NCBI GenBank assembly: GCA_028150825.1
Contig: JAOGIM010000005.1
Span: forward strand, 1 to 64,000
Length of the DNA: 64,000 bases
Source: Paracoccaceae bacterium
GTDB lineage: Bacteria > Pseudomonadota > Alphaproteobacteria > Rhodobacterales > Rhodobacteraceae
Reading direction: 5' to 3'
In this document: positions 55,034-64,000 of the stretch, in pieces
Numbering within the stretch: the stretch's first letter is position 1
How the letters are laid out: the number at the start of each line of letters is the position of its first letter
Program-made: the position numbers and the translations under genes
Notes under the pieces: model-generated
Told to the model about the DNA's origin: nothing
The model's input: the letters and a program-made list of their open reading frames with translations, nothing else
The model's database searches: none

Positions 55034-55771
55034 GTGAGAGCAGTTTGTTTCTTTTTTGGATCTTTGATATTTGGCGTTTGTATCTGGCAAGCGGTAGTTA
55101 CTTTGACAGGAGTTCCGAGGTTTATTCTGCCTAGCCCTACTTTGGTTGTTCAGACTTTGTGGAAGAGCCGAGCCCTTATAAGTGAACATGCCTTGATAAC
55201 ATTCGGAGAGGTCCTGAGTGGTCTTGTTTTAGGAACTGCTTTGGGTGCCATTTCCGCCATCGCCTTATCTGCCTCCAGAAATGCGCGCGATCTTTTGAAG
55301 CCAATACTTGTGTTTAGTCAGGCTGTTCCAGTGTTTGCGCTGGCACCTTTGTTGACGCTTTGGTTTGGATATGGAATTTGGTCCAAAATAGTGATGGCTC
55401 TCCTTATTATTTATTTTCCTGTTACCTCCGCATTTCTAGATGCCCTTATGCGGACGCCGCGCGGTTGGCTTGATCTTGCCAAAGTCATGGGAGGGTCCTC
55501 GCGCAGGATTTTGTGGCTCATCAGGATTCCAGCTGCTCTCCCAGGGCTGGCAAGCGGAGTACGACTAGCCGCGGTCTATGCGCCCATCGGTGCTATTATT
55601 GGGGAATGGGTTGGCGCTTCAAGAGGTTTGGGATACCTGATGTTATTGGCAAATGGCCGCGCAAAAACCGACCTTATGTTCGCCGCACTTATTGTACTGG
55701 CTGTTTTTACAATTGTACTGCATTTCCTTGTTGATCGCCTGGCTACTAAATATCTTGACCGGCCTGATTAA
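55034..55771 (+). CDS. thiX: ABC transporter permease, thiamine precursor uptake
   Basis: A 245-residue inner-membrane permease of the SsuC/TauC/ThiX family with about six helices. The cytoplasmic EAA loop is the segment DLAKVMGGSSRRILWLIRIP. GTG 55034 follows a GAGGAAGG site. Riboswitch control assigns it to ThiX. A binding protein gene (ThiY) normally completes the system; none follows, and the next 800 bases look decayed. Confidence 0.83.
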   Translation: MRAVCFFFGSLIFGVCIWQAVVTLTGVPRFILPSPTLVVQTLWKSRALISEHALITFGEVLSGLVLGTALGAISAIALSASRNARDLLKPILVFSQAVPVFALAPLLTLWFGYGIWSKIVMALLIIYFPVTSAFLDALMRTPRGWLDLAKVMGGSSRRILWLIRIPAALPGLASGVRLAAVYAPIGAIIGEWVGASRGLGYLMLLANGRAKTDLMFAALIVLAVFTIVLHFLVDRLATKYLDRPD

Positions 55772-56575
55772 AAACACGAACATTTTTTATGTTTGCTAAC
55801 CCAAAAGAGCTATGAAGAAGTTTTACTTCTATAGATGCTTACTGCGAATGCATTGGGCCACATTTTCTGGCAGAACTGATAAATTAATGGAAAAATGTTG
55901 CATTTATTCTAGTGGCATTTTTCATGCGATGTTGAGCAAATGGGCTTATTCATGCACAGATCTTATTGAGTTTACCCGCCATCATAGGTACTGGATCAGC
56001 AGTATTTCGTAGTTTTGCGCATTCTTGGGCTGCCTCGGCTGATATTGCTGCAATACTATTTTTCATGCAGTATTAAATATACATCGCAAACTTCAACTTG
56101 TGGAGGCTCTCGTTTTGAAAATACTTAATTGATGTAGGATTACTTTTTTCTAAGTGTTTGTAATGTTGCCTTGGTTTGAGTAATCCTAGATGGCTTGGAA
56201 CAAGTGGGTTTTACTTACCTTTTCCACTTTAAATTGGCCTGAATGCAGCTCAGTTAACAAAACGCTTGATAAAAATTGTACTGGACTTTGGCGTTGGGAT
56301 GGTGATGCTTTTGATTTCGCTCGGCTTTTGGAATATCAGAGTTACCGCTATGCGCAAAGTTACGACTGGGGACACATTTTCTATTGTATCTGATAAATGC
56401 AGTGATGATTGGCTGGATGGTCGAGGTCTATCGTAGCCTTGACCAGTCCTATAAAGATCGCAGGGTGGGATCTGCTGGATAGTTAGAAGCTTTGTTCCTG
56501 ATCTCAAAGAGATAATTGCTATCGTATAAAATACCAAAGAGATTGAGTTTCGTTTGAAAAAATGATAATTGAATA
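55772..56575. other. decayed DNA, possibly remnants of membrane protein genes
   Basis: No intact gene. One frame gives the hydrophobic text ANGLIHAQILLSLPAIIG and, near 56250-56340, another frame gives KIVLDFGVGMVMLLISLGF, both broken by stops. The pattern suggests one or two lost membrane proteins, but I cannot name a family. It would be the expected place for thiY, but the fragments do not resemble it. Confidence 0.4.
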
Positions 56576-56998
56576 ATGAAACATAGACACGCTCTTTCTC
56601 ACTTGCAGGATATTGATGTAAGCATGCTCATTTCTCTTAAAGCTGGGGACTACATTTACAAGGTTAAAGAAAAGCCAGATGGTGTCTTTTTAATTCACAC
56701 TGGAGCAGTGGAAATTCTATCCAATACTGGATTGCTGCTAGGTGAATTGAATGTTGGAGAGTTGTTTGGCGAAATCTCAGAATTACTGTCCGAACGTAGA
56801 AGCGTCTCAGCCAGGGCAAAAACCAATTGTACTCTGATGCTTATTGAGTCTTCTACACTTGAGAAAAAGCTTGATAGCTGCGACGCAGCCATAAAAGGTA
56901 TTTTAAGGTCTTTAGCACTGAGGCTGAAAGAAACTGATAGAAAATACGAGAAAATTTGGGACGAGTTACAGATATACAAATCAATTAAAAAAAAATAG
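56576..56998 (+). CDS. cyclic-nucleotide-binding domain protein
   Basis: A 140-residue protein that is almost wholly one cNMP-binding domain: KPDGVFLIHTGAVEIL, then GELFGEISELLSERRSVSARAKTNC, where the phosphate-binding cassette GEISELL...RRSVSA replaces the canonical GELALL...RAATV. It lacks a helix-turn-helix, so it is not a CRP regulator; the Lys-rich C-terminal helix may bind a partner. Ligand binding is plausible but unproven. Isolated between decayed regions. Confidence 0.75.
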   Translation: MKHRHALSHLQDIDVSMLISLKAGDYIYKVKEKPDGVFLIHTGAVEILSNTGLLLGELNVGELFGEISELLSERRSVSARAKTNCTLMLIESSTLEKKLDSCDAAIKGILRSLALRLKETDRKYEKIWDELQIYKSIKKK

Positions 56999-58054
56999 AA
57001 TGCACAAGCCCAGGCCCTTACCTTTATCCATTACTAATCTTTTTAGCGTAATTGTTCATTATCTTGTGACTAAAACCATTGCTCCAGTTCAATGAACGCA
57101 AGATCGAGTCATTGGTTGGAATGCCAGGGGAATTGTGAATTGTTCTAATAAAAGCAATGAATATTATATTTTCAAACTGGACTAAGCCGTGGAACCCTGG
57201 ATGTTAGAACCGAAATGATGGCAGCACTCAGATTGGTGTGTCAGGGACAGGCATAGGCATAGGCATACGCATGAGTTTTGTATTGTTGACCATCAAAAGA
57301 GAAATTTTTTAGCAGCTCCAACCCAGCGTTAGCGTTAAATAGTCCAACACGATTAATTTTTTGCTTTTTTGTGGGAATAAATTCTTAAAATTGGCATCAT
57401 AGCCCGCCAAAAAACGTGTTGTTGATCTTTGAATTTGTTATTAATTACATCCCATCATGCACGAGAATAGTAGCTATATTTATCAATTTGAGAATCTGTT
57501 GGAGATACCTATCTGGAGCTCTAGCGAAATTTTTAGCATAAACATTTACAACAAAGGAGAGCATTATATCGCAGCGCTCTTGGGTGTGAAGAGTAAATCA
57601 TCCTTGAACATTGTGGGCTTTGCAAAACGAACTAAAAATATTAGCCATTCAAGCAAAAGATGGGTGAATTGCAGTTATTTCGTTTTCCTCGTCAACGCTA
57701 TTGTGTGAATGTCCTTGGAAAGTCAACCTTCTCAGTTGTTGTTCCAGTCTTTCAATACCTTTGAAATTTGCATGCGAAGAAGCCCAAAACTAATAACGGC
57801 TTGAAACCCGCAATTCAGATAATGTTCATAAATTGAAACAAGTTCGGTTTGATCCTCTAAAAAGATCAGTTTAATGGGGCCTTTTATCTGAGTTCTAAGC
57901 GTAGTCTTCCAAAAGCCTTTTAAGAGCGATATATAATAATCGTAAAACTAACACGTTTTGATCTTTAATTAACAAAATAACTAGCAAGACGTTGCAAGTC
58001 AGCAGTTATCTGGTGTAACAAACTATTTAATTATTAACTCTGGAAAGCCAAGTT
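56999..58054. other. 1-kb region without supported genes
   Basis: AT-rich DNA with a short tandem repeat (57250-57268). An 83-codon frame at 57457-57708 starts with ATG and has no family likeness or clear ribosome site; it may be a remnant. The bases before miaB probably hold its promoter. Confidence 0.4.
57250..57268. repeat. short GGCATA tandem repeat
   Basis: Three consecutive GGCATA units followed by a CGCATG variant. There is no gene across it; it is likely slippage-derived. Confidence 0.6.
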
Positions 58055-59377
58055 ATGAGCGCTCCTAAAAAAATATTTGTTAAAACTTACGGCTGCCAAA
58101 TGAATGTTTATGACAGCGAGCGGATGATCGAAACCATGGGGCAAGCGGGTTATGAAGAAACTGATAAACCCGAAAATGCGGATATGATTCTTTTGAATAC
58201 ATGTCATATTCGCGAAAAAGCAGCTGAAAAAATTTATTCTGAACTGGGACGTTACAAAGGATTAAAGTCCGAAAAACCTGATTTGAAAATTGCAGTAGCA
58301 GGGTGTGTTGCACAGGCTGAAGGTGGCGAAATCATCCGCCGGCAGCCAATGGTGGACATGGTGGTTGGTCCTCAAAGCTATCACCGGCTTGCGGCGCTTG
58401 AAAAAGAATCTAATGGCGGTAAGAGGGTCGTAGATATTGATTTCCCTGAGGAAGACAAATTTGATCAGCTCGTTGCACGTCCTAAAGTCAAGCGAGCGCC
58501 AAGCGCTTTTTTAACGGTACAAGAGGGCTGTGACAAATTTTGTGCATTCTGCGTGGTGCCGTATACTCGAGGTGCTGAGTCATCGCGTCCTGTGGAACGC
58601 ATTCTCAATGAGGCGCGGGATCTTGTTGAGCGCGGCGTACGCGACATTACTTTGCTTGGACAAAACGTCAACGCCTATCATGGTATTGGATCTAAGGGCC
58701 AGGAAACCTCTTTGGCTGCTTTGATCTGGGAACTGAATAAATTAGACGGCTTGGAACGGATTAGGTTTACCACGAGCCATCCCAACGATATGAACGATGA
58801 TTTGATTGAGGCGCATGGCAATTGTGCCAAACTTATGCCCTATTTGCATTTGCCTGTTCAGTCTGGTTCGGACCGAATTTTAAAACGTATGAACAGATCT
58901 CACACAGTGCAGTCATATATCGATTTGGTTGATAAAATTCGGCAGGCAAGACCCGATATTTTGATTTCTGGCGATTTTATAGTTGGGTTTCCCGAAGAGA
59001 TGGATGAAGATTTTGATGCGACAATGGATTTGATCCGCCGTGTACAGTATGGACAAGCCTACTCTTTTAAGTATTCGACGAGACCTGGAACCCCGGCCGC
59101 AGAGCGGGATCAGCTTGATGAAGGAGTTAAAACGGAACGCCTTTACCGGCTGCAAAATCTTATTGCCATTCAGCAAAAATCTTTTCAAGATACCATGGTT
59201 GGTCGAGATTTACCGGTGCTTTTGGAGAAGTCAACCCGTTTTGAGGGGCAATTAGTAGGCAAATCTGAGTATCAACACGCAGTACATACCGATGCTTTTG
59301 ACACCATGATTGGCTCAATTCAACGAGTGCGAATTACGCAGAGCAACCGAAACTCGTTGACTGGAAATCTTTGCTAG
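58055..59377 (+). CDS. miaB: tRNA-2-methylthio-N6-dimethylallyladenosine synthase
   Basis: A 440-residue radical SAM methylthiotransferase that adds the 2-methylthio group to i6A37 in tRNA. The N-terminal cluster Cys residues are C14, C50 and C84, and the radical SAM cluster is C159, C163 and C166 (GCDKFCAFC). A TRAM RNA-binding domain ends the protein. Length and order match MiaB. The phoH-ybeY-corC-lnt block follows in the usual alphaproteobacterial order after an unusually long gap of 671 bases. Confidence 0.96.
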   Translation: MSAPKKIFVKTYGCQMNVYDSERMIETMGQAGYEETDKPENADMILLNTCHIREKAAEKIYSELGRYKGLKSEKPDLKIAVAGCVAQAEGGEIIRRQPMVDMVVGPQSYHRLAALEKESNGGKRVVDIDFPEEDKFDQLVARPKVKRAPSAFLTVQEGCDKFCAFCVVPYTRGAESSRPVERILNEARDLVERGVRDITLLGQNVNAYHGIGSKGQETSLAALIWELNKLDGLERIRFTTSHPNDMNDDLIEAHGNCAKLMPYLHLPVQSGSDRILKRMNRSHTVQSYIDLVDKIRQARPDILISGDFIVGFPEEMDEDFDATMDLIRRVQYGQAYSFKYSTRPGTPAAERDQLDEGVKTERLYRLQNLIAIQQKSFQDTMVGRDLPVLLEKSTRFEGQLVGKSEYQHAVHTDAFDTMIGSIQRVRITQSNRNSLTGNLC

Positions 59378-59391
59378 ATTTGTAAATTCTA

Positions 59392-59424
59392 CAGTGTTTT
59401 GGAACACTGATAAGGGTCATTTTT
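59392..59424 (+). terminator. weak terminator after miaB
   Basis: A 7-bp stem CAGTGTT/AACACTG with a TTGG loop (59392-59409) lies 15 bases after miaB. The T run starts ten bases later, so termination may be inefficient. Confidence 0.4.
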
Positions 59425-59630
59425 CTCTGTTGGCTTTATGCAATTTTTTGTTCGGACTGTTAGCGTTTTGAAAACAAAGTACTTGCTAAGCATTGAAAAG
59501 TTAACAGATCCTTATTAAAAATTCCTAGGGATATACAAATTAACCTTAATAACAATAATACTTAAGATATAAGTATGATATCAAATTTTTTGCAAAGGCA
59601 TTGTGTGATAAAATTTAAGGTTTAATTTTT

Positions 59631-59670
59631 TGTACTAATTTGTACTAATTTGTACTAATTTGTACTAATA
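59631..59670. repeat. four tandem 10-bp units (TGTACTAATT)
   Basis: Three exact copies of TGTACTAATT (59631-59660) and a fourth with a terminal A (59661-59670). The period equals about one helical turn, so all copies face the same side. Each unit contains the near-palindrome TTGTAC/GTACTAA. It may be slippage, or a cooperative protein-binding array. Confidence 0.9.
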
Positions 59671-59941
59671 GGAGTGGTAAGTTTTTTAAGCGTTGGTATT
59701 AGGTCGACATGCAGGGCGTTAGCTCTCAGTGTTTACTTGCTGAATGTATATTTAGACCCAGATGGACGCGAACATTAAGTTATGGATGATGGTGTAAAGG
59801 CTATTTGACGCAGAGTTTACTGCCTGATGTGAAGCCTACTTTAAGTCATAATCAACCAATTAATGCCGTGATAGGGATCGCAACGCAGCTAACAATTCTT
59901 TGACGATTTTATTCAAACTCTTTTTGATAACTCAAATTTAA

Positions 59942-59967
59942 CCTCTGGTTTCAGACAGAGGCTTTTT
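59942..59967 (+). terminator. intrinsic terminator before phoH
   Basis: The stem CCTCTG/CAGAGG (59942-59947 and 59956-59961) with an 8-base loop is followed by CTTTTT. No gene ends just before it; it lies 82 bases ahead of phoH and could stop read-through from miaB or end a small RNA. Confidence 0.7.
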
Positions 59968-60048
59968 ATCACAGCGACATATTGAGTCTGTCTATTGCAA
60001 TTTGAAACAGGTATCGACACCATGTAAGGCAGCTAAAAGGAGTTTCCA

Positions 60049-61071
60049 GTGGCAGTAAGTTCGTTCGGTATCCAAGATGACATTCAAAACCAATCTCAGG
60101 AATTGCTTGATTTTCCAGATAATAAATTGCTGATTGATCTCTGTGGGGTATGTGACAAAAATTTAGCTGAAATCGAACAAAAGATCTCTGTTCAAATTAT
60201 TAGACGTGGGAACCAACTGGTAATCGTTGGTGAAGAAGAGGCAAATAAAGAGGCTGCCGCTATTTTAATGGAGCTTTATGAGCGGTTGGGAAAAGGGCGT
60301 GAAATCGAACCTGCTGATCTCGACCGAGCAGTCAGAGTATTTGAGAGAGTTAAGGGCGTAAATAGTACGTCTCAAAATCAGCCGGAAATATTTGATGCTA
60401 GGGATTTAGAGATTAAGACGCGAAAAAAATCGGTGGAACCCCGCACTGAAGCTCAAAAAGCCTATGTCAGATCTCTTTTAACGCATGAATTATCCTTTGG
60501 CATTGGGCCAGCGGGAACAGGTAAAACCTATCTCGCCGTAGCGATGGCCGTCTCAAAGTTTATGATCGGGGAAGTTGACCGTATCGTTTTTAGCCGGCCG
60601 GCGGTTGAGGCGGGCGAAAAACTTGGATACTTACCTGGCGATATGAAGGAAAAAGTCGATCCATATATGCAGCCGCTATATGATGCGCTAAATGATTTTT
60701 TGCCGTCTAAGCAACTGGCGAGGTATATTGAGGAAAAACGGATTGAGATTGCGCCTCTCGCTTTTATGCGGGGACGCACGCTTTCGCATGCTTATGTGGT
60801 ATTGGACGAGGCACAAAACGCTACTTCGATGCAAATGAAGATGTTTCTGACAAGATTGGGTGAAGGTTCACGAATGGCTATAACTGGGGATGTTTCTCAA
60901 ATTGATCTGCCGCGTGGCGTGACATCTGGATTATCTGAAGCGCAGAGGCTGTTGAGTGATATACCTGATATTGGTTTTTCATATTTTACGGCAAAGGATG
61001 TGGTTCGTCACCGTCTTGTTGCGGCTATTATCGAAGCGTACGACGGAGATACATCGATAGGTTTGAGATAA
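60049..61071 (+). CDS. phoH: PhoH-like ATPase
   Basis: A 340-residue cytoplasmic ATPase with an N-terminal KH-like region and a P-loop domain: Walker A GPAGTGKT (153-160) and Walker B VVLDEAQN. PhoH/PhoL proteins are linked to RNA handling and act with YbeY. GTG 60049 is the start, set by AAGGAG at 60037-60042. It heads the phoH-ybeY-corC-lnt operon. Confidence 0.95.
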   Translation: MAVSSFGIQDDIQNQSQELLDFPDNKLLIDLCGVCDKNLAEIEQKISVQIIRRGNQLVIVGEEEANKEAAAILMELYERLGKGREIEPADLDRAVRVFERVKGVNSTSQNQPEIFDARDLEIKTRKKSVEPRTEAQKAYVRSLLTHELSFGIGPAGTGKTYLAVAMAVSKFMIGEVDRIVFSRPAVEAGEKLGYLPGDMKEKVDPYMQPLYDALNDFLPSKQLARYIEEKRIEIAPLAFMRGRTLSHAYVVLDEAQNATSMQMKMFLTRLGEGSRMAITGDVSQIDLPRGVTSGLSEAQRLLSDIPDIGFSYFTAKDVVRHRLVAAIIEAYDGDTSIGLR

Positions 61072-61108
61072 GTGCATGAACCTAAAAAGACCATAATGGT
61101 GCAAATAA

Positions 61109-61606
61109 ATGCCGATTGAAGTTGTTTTGGAGGATAATCGTTGGGAAACGCTTGACGTCGGCGATTTGGCATCCACGGGCTTTGTTTCCGTGATGAAGTA
61201 TTTTGAACTTAATCCAGAGACTTTTGAAGTTGAAATGCTTGCATGCGACGATCATCGTATCGCAGAATTGAATTCTGATTTTCGCGGAATCGAAAAATCT
61301 ACAAACGTCTTGAGTTGGCCTTCGGTCGATCGAAGCCCTAAAAGTAAGGGTCAATTTCCACCTAAGATGGCGCCTTGTAGTGAGAATTTTTTGGGAGATA
61401 TTGCTATTTCTTATGATACTTGCCTGAGGGAAGTGCAGGTGTCAGAAAGAAAAGTTGAGCATTATGTTTCGCATTTAATTGTCCATGCTATGCTTCATTT
61501 GATGGGGTTTAGCCATGAAAATGATACAGATGCAGTGCTAATGGAAACAATAGAAGTAGAAATACTTGGCAAAATGGGTATTGATAGCCCATATGGAGAA
61601 CAATAG
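61109..61606 (+). CDS. ybeY: endoribonuclease YbeY
   Basis: A 165-residue metal-dependent RNase for 16S rRNA 3'-end maturation and ribosome quality control. The zinc triad is H126, H130 and H136 (HAMLHLMGFSH). GIEKSTNVLSWP replaces the usual KDKPTNVLSFP block. Length is normal. It starts 37 bases after phoH. Confidence 0.95.
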   Translation: MPIEVVLEDNRWETLDVGDLASTGFVSVMKYFELNPETFEVEMLACDDHRIAELNSDFRGIEKSTNVLSWPSVDRSPKSKGQFPPKMAPCSENFLGDIAISYDTCLREVQVSERKVEHYVSHLIVHAMLHLMGFSHENDTDAVLMETIEVEILGKMGIDSPYGEQ

Positions 61607-61635
61607 AATGCACTAATTGCATTTGGACGAGGAAA

Positions 61636-62526
61636 ATGGGTGAGCAAGAGGGATCTTCTGGAGCGGCGCGTAGTGCGCAATCCAAGTCCGATCAAAAAAC
61701 AAGGGCAGCATTTGGTTTTTTAACGCGTCTTTTTATGAAGCTTGGACTTGTTAAGTCTAAGGCCGAAGAAACCTATCCGGGTAGCATCTCGAATGATGGC
61801 GAACACAGCATGATGAACCTGCGTAAAATGCGGGTAGAAGATGTGGCTGTTCCAACAGCAGAAATTATATCGGTGCCGGATACGATCTCGAAAGAGGCGC
61901 TGGTAGAGATATTTCGCGAAAGTGGCCTTACCAGAATTCCAGTTTATTCCGGAACTTTGGACACGCCAATTGGAATGGCACACTTAAAAGATTTTGCATT
62001 GCGCTATGGCTTTCGCGACATGAATGGTGATTTTGATCTCATTCCGATGCTCAGACCACTTCTTTATGTGCCTCAATCCATGACCATTGGCGTCTTACTA
62101 ACCAAAATGCAGGCCGAACGGCGCCACATGGCGCTGGTCGTTGATGAATATGGTGGTGTCGATGGGCTGGTCACAATCGAGGACCTGATTGAACAAGTCG
62201 TTGGCGAGATTGAGGATGAACACGATCTTGAAGATGATGCCTTTTGGGTCTTGGAAGAAAGTGGAAAATACCTCGCTAAAGCCCGTGCGCCATTAAAAGA
62301 ATTCTGCGCTGAAGCTAAAATTGACCTGACGGATGGCGAAGATATCGATGGAGAAGAAATAGAAACATTGGGTGGGCTCGTCTTTATGTTAGCTGGCCGG
62401 GTACCTGTGCGTGGCGAAGTGATTGAACATCCTGCGGGTGTCGAATTTGAAATCGTTGACGCAGACGCACGGCGCGTCAAACGGATGCGAGTACAGCTTC
62501 CAAGGCTCAAACAAGCTGCAGAATAA
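61636..62526 (+). CDS. CorC/HlyC-family CBS-domain protein
   Basis: A 296-residue cytoplasmic protein with paired CBS domains (about 70-195) and a C-terminal CorC_HlyC domain. [13 protein letters not shown] and [33 protein letters not shown] are typical. The latter block binds nucleotide. Annotated as haemolysin or magnesium/cobalt efflux protein; its real role is unclear, but it is regularly encoded between ybeY and lnt. Its stop overlaps the lnt start by one base. Confidence 0.92.
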   Translation: MGEQEGSSGAARSAQSKSDQKTRAAFGFLTRLFMKLGLVKSKAEETYPGSISNDGEHSMMNLRKMRVEDVAVPTAEIISVPDTISKEALVEIFRESGLTRIPVYSGTLDTPIGMAHLKDFALRYGFRDMNGDFDLIPMLRPLLYVPQSMTIGVLLTKMQAERRHMALVVDEYGGVDGLVTIEDLIEQVVGEIEDEHDLEDDAFWVLEESGKYLAKARAPLKEFCAEAKIDLTDGEDIDGEEIETLGGLVFMLAGRVPVRGEVIEHPAGVEFEIVDADARRVKRMRVQLPRLKQAAE

Positions 62527-64000
62527 TGGTCGCATTATCACTTAAGGCGAAAACCCGCGCATTACTATTTACTTTAGGGATTGTGGCCTCTTTAGGGCAA
62601 GCCCCTTTTTCATTATGGCCAGTTTCGATTGGAGCGCTGATTATTTTCTTTTTTCTTCAGTTTAAAGCGGCTGGGGTTGGAATAGGATCCTTCCAGCGTG
62701 GTTGGGTTTTTGGCTTTGGCTATTTCGTTGCAACAATTAACTGGATCTTAGAACCCTTTTTAATTGATGCCGCGAGCCATGCTTGGATGGCGCCTTTTGC
62801 TCTTGCTTTAATGGCGGGTGGTTTAGCGGTTTTTTGGGGCGTAGGAGCAACACTTGGCCAGTTTCTGGGAGATAAAACTTATAGTCTGGCCTTTAGTCTT
62901 GGGATTGCTGAGTTGGCCCGAGGATATATCCTTACAGGGTTTCCATGGGCTTTGGTCGGATATGTGTGGATGGAGACACCGGTCGTCCAGCTTGCCTCTT
63001 TGGTTGGTGTATATGGCCTAACAATTTTGACTTTTTTTCTAGTGGCCATTCTAGTCGAAATTTACGTCAAGCGAGGTGTTCTTCTGGCTACAGCAATGTG
63101 TTGCGCGCTGATTGCGGCGAGTTGGATTTGGGGCACCTATCGGATAACGAATTTGCAGGCGCTGGAAAATGCTAAAGTTGTTAGGCTAGTGCAGCCCAAT
63201 GCGCCACAAGAAGAGAAATGGCATCCTGAACATTCATTAAAATTCTTTGCGCGGATGTTGGAGTATAGTGCTGCTGAACCAAAGCCTGACATCATCATAT
63301 GGCCAGAAACAGCGTTGCCAATACCTGTTGAATATGCCTCAGAATTGCTCGATCACATTCGTATAGCTACTAAAAACTCCGCAATTTTGTTTGGGGCTCT
63401 ACGGTTTGATGGAGAACAATATTTCAACTCGATTTTTTATTTGGGCCAAAATAAAATTGCTGTACCTGTTTATGACAAACATCATCTGGTCCCTTTTGGA
63501 GAATATTTGCCGTTCGAGTCTTACTTACGGCGTATCGGCGTAGGATTTGTGTCGCAGCTTTTTGGGCTAGGATTTGGTGTTGGCCCTGGGCCATCTATTT
63601 TTATGACCGAAGAATTAGGGGCTGTATTGCCGCTTATCTGTTACGAAGCTGTATTCCCCCAGGATACAAGAGTTTCTGGTGCACGCGCTGACGTTTTGGT
63701 TCAAATAACAAACGATGCATGGTTTGGAACAAATTCTGGTCCTCAACAACATTTAAAGAAAGCTCAAATGCGAAGTATCGAACAAGGTCTTACCTTAATT
63801 CGAGTTGCAAACACAGGTATTTCTGGAGCGGTCGACCCTTATGGTCGTCTTATTGACAGTATAGCTTTGAACCAAGCTGGGTATTTAGATATCCGAATGC
63901 CGCCAGCGGTCCAAACGCCGGTATATGCTCGTATTGGGGATTGGGCGTCGATTTTTTTACTTTGTTTTCTGTTGGCCATGTCCTTTTGGAAACGCGCTGC
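62526..64000 (+). CDS. lnt: apolipoprotein N-acyltransferase (partial, runs off the window)
   Basis: ATG 62526 overlaps the corC stop (TAATG), and the frame stays open to the window end, about 491 codons, near the family's usual length. About six to eight helices precede a nitrilase-like periplasmic domain with the catalytic Glu in IIWPETALP, Lys in [14 protein letters not shown] and Cys in LICYEAVFP. It adds the third acyl chain to lipoproteins. A final transmembrane helix near the end of the window suggests only a few codons are missing. Confidence 0.95.
   Translation, partial: MVALSLKAKTRALLFTLGIVASLGQAPFSLWPVSIGALIIFFFLQFKAAGVGIGSFQRGWVFGFGYFVATINWILEPFLIDAASHAWMAPFALALMAGGLAVFWGVGATLGQFLGDKTYSLAFSLGIAELARGYILTGFPWALVGYVWMETPVVQLASLVGVYGLTILTFFLVAILVEIYVKRGVLLATAMCCALIAASWIWGTYRITNLQALENAKVVRLVQPNAPQEEKWHPEHSLKFFARMLEYSAAEPKPDIIIWPETALPIPVEYASELLDHIRIATKNSAILFGALRFDGEQYFNSIFYLGQNKIAVPVYDKHHLVPFGEYLPFESYLRRIGVGFVSQLFGLGFGVGPGPSIFMTEELGAVLPLICYEAVFPQDTRVSGARADVLVQITNDAWFGTNSGPQQHLKKAQMRSIEQGLTLIRVANTGISGAVDPYGRLIDSIALNQAGYLDIRMPPAVQTPVYARIGDWASIFLLCFLLAMSFWKRA

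Larger units (their letters stand above)
59378..60048. other. miaB-phoH intergenic region
   Basis: 671 bases without a protein gene in a block where these genes are often closely spaced. It carries a weak terminator, four copies of a 10-bp repeat and a strong terminator near its end. A short untranslated transcript between about 59680 and 59967 is possible. Confidence 0.45.

Noticed and set aside
57457-57708. 83-codon frame as a gene
   Set aside because: No ribosome site, no recognisable domain, and it lies in decayed AT-rich DNA.

Overview
The window looks like the chromosome of a pelagic marine alphaproteobacterium of the Rhodobacterales (roseobacter group). Signs are a mid-40s GC impression, the block miaB / phoH-ybeY-corC-lnt, a fabI-fabB-fabA operon next to an Irr-type Fur regulator, a fused TRAP DctQM permease, and remnants of two proteins in their roseobacter forms: the DMSP lyase DddP and a divergent Rhodobacterales-type FliG. 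I saw no rRNA, tRNA, insertion sequence, phage gene or CRISPR array.

Layout. 0.1-4.5 kb: an envelope operon of an RND/MMPL-type transporter, a periplasmic LolA-like protein and an outer-membrane barrel. 4.5-12 kb: peptidase T, an alpha/beta hydrolase, a YczE-like membrane protein, two MFS carriers and a rhodanese. 12-18 kb: an acetamidase/formamidase-family hydrolase, a dead class V aminotransferase gene, argE and a long-tailed DEAD-box helicase. 18-39 kb: a catabolic stretch with a sterol-desaturase-like membrane oxygenase, an acyl-CoA synthetase, a four-gene operon (quinone oxidoreductase, cupin, GMC oxidoreductase, enolase-superfamily enzyme), an AhpD-like protein, a second alpha/beta hydrolase, an SDR, a D-threonine-aldolase/D-serine-dehydratase-like PLP enzyme, a ureohydrolase, an IclR regulator, a second GMC enzyme, a TerC-like protein and a TRAP transporter. 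39-44 kb: unsaturated fatty acid synthesis, irr, a quinone oxidoreductase and a DUF3445 protein. 44-49 kb: dead dddP, purB, dead fliG. 49-53 kb: an HtrB-like acyltransferase, an SDR divergent from iolG-like inositol dehydrogenase, and a tandem SnoaL-like protein. 53-56 kb: an enoyl-CoA hydratase and a TPP riboswitch heading an ABC ATPase/permease pair. 56-64 kb: a cyclic-nucleotide-binding protein, miaB, phoH, ybeY, corC and the truncated lnt.

The strongest theme is gene loss. Three genes can be read almost end to end as their families (class V aminotransferase, dddP, fliG) but carry several stop codons each and few frameshifts, and a scrap of a second pepT lies 2.8 kb from the intact copy. 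This fits a lineage that has recently given up motility and one DMSP-cleavage route. I did not find a clearly new defence or mobile system. The least characterised functional units are the RND/LolA-like/barrel operon, the quinone oxidoreductase-cupin-GMC-enolase-superfamily operon, and two putative small-RNA loci marked by terminators with no gene in front of them.
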